36,656 bases of DNA from Pelagibacterium sp. (GTDB taxonomy: Bacteria; Pseudomonadota; Alphaproteobacteria; Rhizobiales; Devosiaceae). The stretch is taken from the NCBI GenBank assembly GCA_002723255.1, contig PBNW01000020.1, positions 1 through 36,656 on the forward strand, read 5' to 3'. The notes under the pieces are model-generated. The model worked only from the letters and a program-made list of their open reading frames with translations, had not been told where the DNA came from and made no database searches. Positions 33,797 to 36,656 of the stretch are shown piece by piece. Numbering within the stretch: the first letter of the stretch is position 1; each line of letters begins with the position of its first letter. The position numbers and the translations under genes are program-made.

Positions 33797-34429
33797 ATGG
33801 CTATTCTGATTGGCGATACGGCCCCCGATTTCACCGCGCAGACGACGGAAGGGGAAATCCGGTTTCACGATTATATCGATGGAAGCTGGGCGGTGCTGTT
33901 TTCGCACCCCAAGAATTACACCCCGGTCTGCACGACCGAGCTCGGGTATACCGCCAAGCTCAAACCCGAATTCGAAAAGCGCGGCGTCAAGGTGCTGGGG
34001 CTTTCGGTCGACAAGATCGAAGACCACGAAGGCTGGGCCAGAGACATCGAGGAAACCCAGGGCACTGCGCTCAACTTTCCGCTGATTGCCGACGATGGCA
34101 CGATCGCCCGCCAGTACGACATGATCCACCCCAATGCCGACAACACGCTGACGGTGCGTTCGGTCTTTGTTGTGGGGCCGGACAAGAAGGTCAAGCTCAA
34201 GCTCGAATATCCCGCTTCGACGGGCCGGAATTTCGATGAAATCCTGCGGGTGATCGACAGCCTGCAACTGACCGCCAGCCATCAGGTGGCAACGCCGGTC
34301 AACTGGAAGAACGGCGAAGACGTCATCATCGTCCCGGCCGTCACCAACGAGCAGGCAAAGGAAAAATTCCCCGAGGGCTGGAACGAGGTCAAACCCTATC
34401 TGCGCATCGTCAAACAGCCGGGCGCCTGA
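33797..34429 (+). CDS. 1-Cys peroxiredoxin (Prx6 type)
   Basis: This 210-residue peroxidase removes H2O2 and organic peroxides. The peroxidatic Cys is C45 in SHPKNYTPVCTTELG, and it is the only cysteine in the protein, so recycling needs an outside thiol. PVCTTE and the long C-terminal arm (QVATPVNWKNGEDVIIVPAV) mark the Prx6 group, whose length is about 210-225. AAGGAGAAAAG lies just ahead of the ATG. A terminator follows at 34456-34483. The CxxC protein encoded upstream is one candidate reductant, by neighbourhood only. Confidence 0.94.
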   Translation: MAILIGDTAPDFTAQTTEGEIRFHDYIDGSWAVLFSHPKNYTPVCTTELGYTAKLKPEFEKRGVKVLGLSVDKIEDHEGWARDIEETQGTALNFPLIADDGTIARQYDMIHPNADNTLTVRSVFVVGPDKKVKLKLEYPASTGRNFDEILRVIDSLQLTASHQVATPVNWKNGEDVIIVPAVTNEQAKEKFPEGWNEVKPYLRIVKQPGA

Positions 34430-34455
34430 TTTTCAGGTCTCAGATTGGATATCGG

Positions 34456-34483
34456 AAAGGGCCCTTATCGGCCCTTTTCTTTT
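34456..34483 (+). terminator. Intrinsic terminator after the peroxiredoxin gene
   Basis: AAAGGGCC (34456-34463) pairs with GGCCCTTT (34470-34477) around CTTATC, followed by TCTTTT. It begins 26 nt after the peroxiredoxin stop. It also lies 9 nt beyond the stop of the convergent lipoprotein gene and may serve both. Confidence 0.88.
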
Positions 34484-34491
34484 GGCCGAGA

Positions 34492-35079
34492 TCAATACGC
34501 AATATCGGCCTGGGAGAGCCGGTTTTCCTCCTGGCGGCGCAGCGCTGACAGGCTCTGGTCGGCGGACCGCACACGCAGTTCGAGCACGCGGCGTTCGGTC
34601 TGCAGTATGGTCAGTTCCCGCGTCAGCGCCGCAACCTGTTCGGGCGTGGGATCGCCGCGGCGGAGTTCGGCCAGCTTGGCGTCGATTTCGCTATCGAGAC
34701 TGTTGAGTTCGGCCTCGAGATTGAACACCTCCCTGCCCGCTGCATGAACACGGGCAAAGGCGACGCCCAGTTCGCCTTCGCAAACGCCGAAATAGCGCTC
34801 GCCCGACCGTCCCTTCCGCTCGGCATTGCTCAGGCGGCAATAGACCCTCAGGCCCTCGGCACGACCGGTCTGGTAAAGCGCATTGTCAACAGAAATGCCG
34901 TATTCGGAGCAGGCCTCGGCATGGCTCGATATACGATCGGCCGGGCGGCCATCGGCGCCATCGTTAAATCCGATGGCGCGCCAATCGCCCGCCTCGCATT
35001 GCTCCCGGGACAGGGTCGCGCATGATGCGAGAAGCAGAGCAGCGAAAAGCGCAGCACAGACGAGCAGCAGACGCGACAT
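34492..35079 (-). CDS. DUF2799 lipoprotein
   Basis: This 195-residue lipoprotein starts at ATG 35079 with GGGGGA 9 nt upstream. The signal RLLLVCAALFAALLLASC has a lipobox with C20 as the lipidated residue. The DUF2799 part is recognisable from CEAGDWRAIGFNDGADGRPADRI, HAEACSEYGI and AEGLRVYC. The C-terminal third (about 130-190: NSLDSEIDAKLAELRRG, LTRELTILQTERRVLELRV) is a predicted coiled coil. Function is unknown; it is probably anchored to the outer membrane because the +2 residue is Ala, not Asp. Confidence 0.88.
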   Translation of the reverse strand: MSRLLLVCAALFAALLLASCATLSREQCEAGDWRAIGFNDGADGRPADRISSHAEACSEYGISVDNALYQTGRAEGLRVYCRLSNAERKGRSGERYFGVCEGELGVAFARVHAAGREVFNLEAELNSLDSEIDAKLAELRRGDPTPEQVAALTRELTILQTERRVLELRVRSADQSLSALRRQEENRLSQADIAY

Positions 35080-35247
35080 TGATTTAAGTCCCCCAATAAA
35101 ATCAGGCCAGACCATAGAGCGGGCCGTGCAGACTTGACAACCCGACGAAGCAGCGGAAACGCCAATGCTCTTCGCGCCGCGTGATTTTGGCGGACCTGTC
35201 TGGCGCTGCCGCTCTCAACCCCGATTGCCAGGGGAATTGCGATGTCG

Positions 35248-35571
35248 CTAGAACTGGTCGATGCTGACCATGCGCCGGCGTGAACGGGAGCGTCCCAAAA
35301 GCGCCAGCACCAAACCCACCGCGCCAATAACGGCCCAGCCGGGCCAGGCCAGCAATGTGGTGAGCGTGGGCTCCCAGAGCAGGGGATGCACATTGTCCTG
35401 AACGGCCAGTTGCACCGATTCCAGCGTGCCGGGAAACAGACTGGCGATCGTTGCCGCCAGGGGCGTCGCCGTAAAGGCATTTGCGGCCAGCATAGCGGTT
35501 CCATCGGCAACCAGAAGCACGACCGAAAGGGCCAGAAAGGCCGCAGCCAATATTCTCAGTACAGCACGCAT
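35248..35571 (-). CDS. Small conserved-type membrane protein with two helices
   Basis: This 107-residue protein starts at ATG 35571 with AGGGA about 9 nt upstream. A first helix (LRILAAAFLALSVVLLVADG), a loop (LFPGTLESVQLAVQDNVHPLLWEPTLTTLL) and a second helix (PGWAVIGAVGLVLALLG) precede a basic tail, RSRSRRRMVSI. The loop pattern with HP-LW-P recurs, from memory, in uncharacterised proteins of about 100 residues in Rhizobiales. Longer upstream reading of the frame is false because it crosses the antisense of the tRNA. Function unknown. Confidence 0.78.
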   Translation of the reverse strand: MRAVLRILAAAFLALSVVLLVADGTAMLAANAFTATPLAATIASLFPGTLESVQLAVQDNVHPLLWEPTLTTLLAWPGWAVIGAVGLVLALLGRSRSRRRMVSIDQF

Positions 35572-35816
35572 GACACTCGTCCCTGCCTTGTCCGGTCCGG
35601 CTCCATTTGCTGGGCTTTTCATCATTCCGCAAGGCTTTATTAACAATAGCACGAGGGGCCGGGCAAAGGGCAATCGGAATCTCCAATCGTGCTTAACCCG
35701 CCTTGGGTGCAACGCATCGGCGGGCCAAATGATCCGGCCAAAGAAAAGTTTTGCAGCCTTTTTTGCCTCACGCCCCTTGGCAGGGACCGCAAAGCCGGAT
35801 AATCGGGCACCCACGC

Positions 35817-35906
35817 GGAGAGATGGCCGAGTGGTCGAAGGCGCACGCCTGGAAAGTGTGTAGGCGGGGAACCGTCTCGAGGGTTCGAATCCCTCTCTCT
35901 CCGCCA
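35817..35906 (+). tRNA. tRNA-Ser (anticodon GGA)
   Basis: A complete 90-nt class II tRNA with encoded CCA. Acceptor GGAGAGA pairs with TCTCTCC; the anticodon stem CACGC/GTGTG holds the loop CTGGAAA, giving anticodon GGA (codons UCC/UCU). A long variable arm follows, and the T arm is GAGGGTTCGAATCCCTC. The serine-type variable arm and anticodon agree. Confidence 0.96.
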
Positions 35907-36206
35907 CTTACCTTTGGTATGGCATTGATTTTGTTGAAGCGTCGAGCGCGTCGTCGCCTTGCCCCCCTAAAAATCACCCTAAACTTATTCACGTTGAGGC
36001 ATGTTCGGGAAACGACGATCCGATAATTAGCCTTGATGTGCTGCAATCGGCTAAACGCCCCGCTCCGCCGTCGACTGGGCGATGAGCCGCTCAGAAGCTC
36101 GCGCCGGGCGATTTCCAGCATCAAAAGGCGCTGTTCATCTACTTCTCCAACGATGAGCTGGAACGCCCTCGCCGGCCACTTGTCAAATGCACTGGCAAAT
36201 CTCTAA
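35907..36206. other. Gene-poor stretch after tRNA-Ser
   Basis: No gene is supported in these 300 bases. The sequence is less GC-biased than the rest of the window. A minus-strand frame across about 35990-36200 (LMLEIARRELLSG) has no start or ribosome site upstream and may be a remnant. The tRNA 3' end is not repeated within the window. Confidence 0.5.
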
Positions 36207-36234
36207 CAAAAAGCCCGGCTCACCGACCAGGCTT
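36207..36234 (-). terminator. Intrinsic terminator after the small gene
   Basis: On the minus strand AAGCCTGG pairs with CCGGGCTT (one mismatch) around TCGGTGAG, followed by a T run (TTTTTG). It begins 8 nt after the stop of the small gene at 36243-36437, supporting that gene's reality. Confidence 0.75.
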
Positions 36235-36242
36235 GGCCGTTC

Positions 36243-36437
36243 TCATTGGTCGCCTTTTTCAGGCGGTGGCTTTGCAGTGCGCTTGAGCTGCGCGTGAAAA
36301 CGATCGGGCGCGCTGTCCGTCTCTAGTTCTTTGGCAAGGTTGCGGAATTTGTCAGGTTGGCGCTGGTGCTTTTCAGCTATAGCGTCCATTTTCCTTCGCG
36401 TTCCGCCCTCTAGATTCGATTTCGGCAATTCGGACAT
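36243..36437 (-). CDS. Small hydrophilic protein, divergent partner of a DUF3800-like gene
   Basis: This 64-residue protein starts at the second ATG (36437, MSELPKSNLEGG) with GAGGG upstream; a longer start six codons earlier is possible. It is rich in Lys, Arg, Glu and Asp. The middle RRKMDAIAEKHQRQPDKFRNLAKELETDSAPDRFHAQLK (in parts: QPDKFRNLAKELE, APDRFHAQLKRTAK) looks like small accessory proteins with a pattern F-x-x-x-A+ELE-D-x-x-x-x-F, often seen beside other accessory genes; that likeness is from memory. Its start codon abuts that of the plus-strand gene. A terminator follows directly. Function unknown. Confidence 0.6.
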   Translation of the reverse strand: MSELPKSNLEGGTRRKMDAIAEKHQRQPDKFRNLAKELETDSAPDRFHAQLKRTAKPPPEKGDQ

Positions 36438-36537
36438 ATGAATCACCCTCGGCAAAGGTTGTTATATTTTTGCGATGAAACGAGCCACATGGGCGACGAA
36501 TTCATGGCCGTCGGAGGCATCGCCATCAACATGGCCA
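36438..36537 (+). pseudogene. 5' fragment of a DUF3800-like gene, cut by an IS3-family element
   Basis: From ATG 36438 the frame reads MNHPRQRLLYFCDETSHMGD, then EFMAVGGIAINMA, after which the sequence becomes IS end. DUF3800 proteins (a RNase H-like/Piwi-related fold, often in accessory and defence regions) open with a similar strand, F-x-DETS/DESG, then F-x-VGGIA. The match is short (33 codons) but specific. The rest of the gene is expected on the far side of the IS, outside the window. No good ribosome site precedes the ATG. Confidence 0.5.
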
Positions 36538-36656
36538 TGAATAGCCCCGAGTTTCGTGGACACCCTCGGGTTAGTTTTCCTGCTGTCGTTCGAACTCGAC
36601 GGGTGACAGCATCCCGTTCCGGACGTGCTTTCGTTTTGGGTTGTAGAACATTTCGA
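36538..36656 (-). mobile_element. IS3-family insertion sequence, one end
   Basis: From 36538 the sequence TGAATAGCCCCGAGTTTCGT continues GGACACCC, the form of an IS3-group terminal inverted repeat (TG at the outer end). A transposase C-terminus reading towards this end follows immediately. The element runs off the right edge, so its length and target duplication cannot be seen. Confidence 0.8.
36571..36656 (-). CDS. IS3-family transposase OrfB, C-terminal end (partial)
   Basis: The last 27 codons of a DDE transposase lie here: EMFYNPKRKHVRNGMLSPVE followed by FERQQEN and TAA at 36571-36573. FYN-x-KR-H-x-x-x-G-x-LSPVEFE is the standard tail of IS3-group OrfB (rve integrase domain end). The bulk of the gene lies beyond the window, so whether it is intact is unknown. 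Confidence 0.88.
   Translation of the reverse strand, partial: EMFYNPKRKHVRNGMLSPVEFERQQEN

Noticed and set aside
35572-35907. N-terminal extension of the small membrane protein beginning MAEREGFEPSRR
   Set aside because: This wording is the well-known false translation of the antisense of a tRNA-Ser; the true start is at 35571.

Overview
This window looks like a piece of an alphaproteobacterial chromosome, probably order Hyphomicrobiales and possibly near Devosia/Pelagibacterium. The basis is high GC, dense operons with ATGA/TGATG overlaps, many ABC importers, Rhizobiales-style GC-rich palindromic intergenic repeats and a SmoC/MtlK-type polyol locus. The genus is inference; no rRNA is present.

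Layout. (1) 1-3526: a zinc-acquisition block, with a partial periplasmic zinc-chaperone-like gene (possibly aztD), znuA, and a divergent znuC-znuB-zur operon. Three near-identical 17-bp Zur-type operators sit at the promoters. (2) 3611-4682: a small membrane protein and a SIMPL/DUF541 protein. (3) 4761-10095: a dipeptide/oligopeptide-type ABC importer with a fused double ATPase. (4) 10640-11552: a VOC-fold protein divergent from an Rrf2 regulator. (5) 11728-21156: an amino-sugar/muropeptide recycling locus. nagR-nagB-nagA runs leftward. murQ, a MalEFGK-type ABC importer, a Gfo/Idh/MocA oxidoreductase and the ATPase run rightward from a shared promoter region. On both sides the first gene is preceded by a tiny Shine-Dalgarno-equipped ORF whose stop overlaps the gene's start. 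(6) 21308-23980: a dienelactone-hydrolase-family gene flanked by two copies of a 40-bp repeat, then a three-gene operon of membrane protein, XRE regulator and MDR oxidoreductase. (7) 24010-33272: a polyol locus with SorC regulator, ABC importer, mannitol 2-dehydrogenase-type enzyme, HAD phosphatase and FGGY kinase. (8) 33340-35571: a SelT/W/H-like thioredoxin-fold protein, a 1-Cys peroxiredoxin, a DUF2799 lipoprotein and a small membrane protein. (9) 35817-36656: tRNA-Ser(GGA) followed by what looks like the edge of an accessory region. It holds a small gene with its own terminator and, divergently, the start of a DUF3800-like gene cut off by an IS3-family element running off the window.

How the parts work together. 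Most of the window is scavenging: zinc, peptides, cell-wall amino sugars and polyols, each with a local regulator (Zur, GntR/NagR-like, SorC). In the amino-sugar locus MurQ would turn MurNAc-6-P into GlcNAc-6-P, NagA would deacetylate it, and the SIS-type deaminase would deliver fructose-6-P. No PTS and no obvious amino-sugar kinase is present, so the phosphorylation step is unexplained. In all three ABC operons a strong RNA hairpin lies between the substrate-binding-protein gene and the first permease gene, which would let the binding protein be made in excess.

The most promising unexplained signals are the paired mini-ORF leaders at nagR/murQ, the PTS-independent murQ locus, and the tRNA-Ser-linked DUF3800/small-gene pair broken by an IS.
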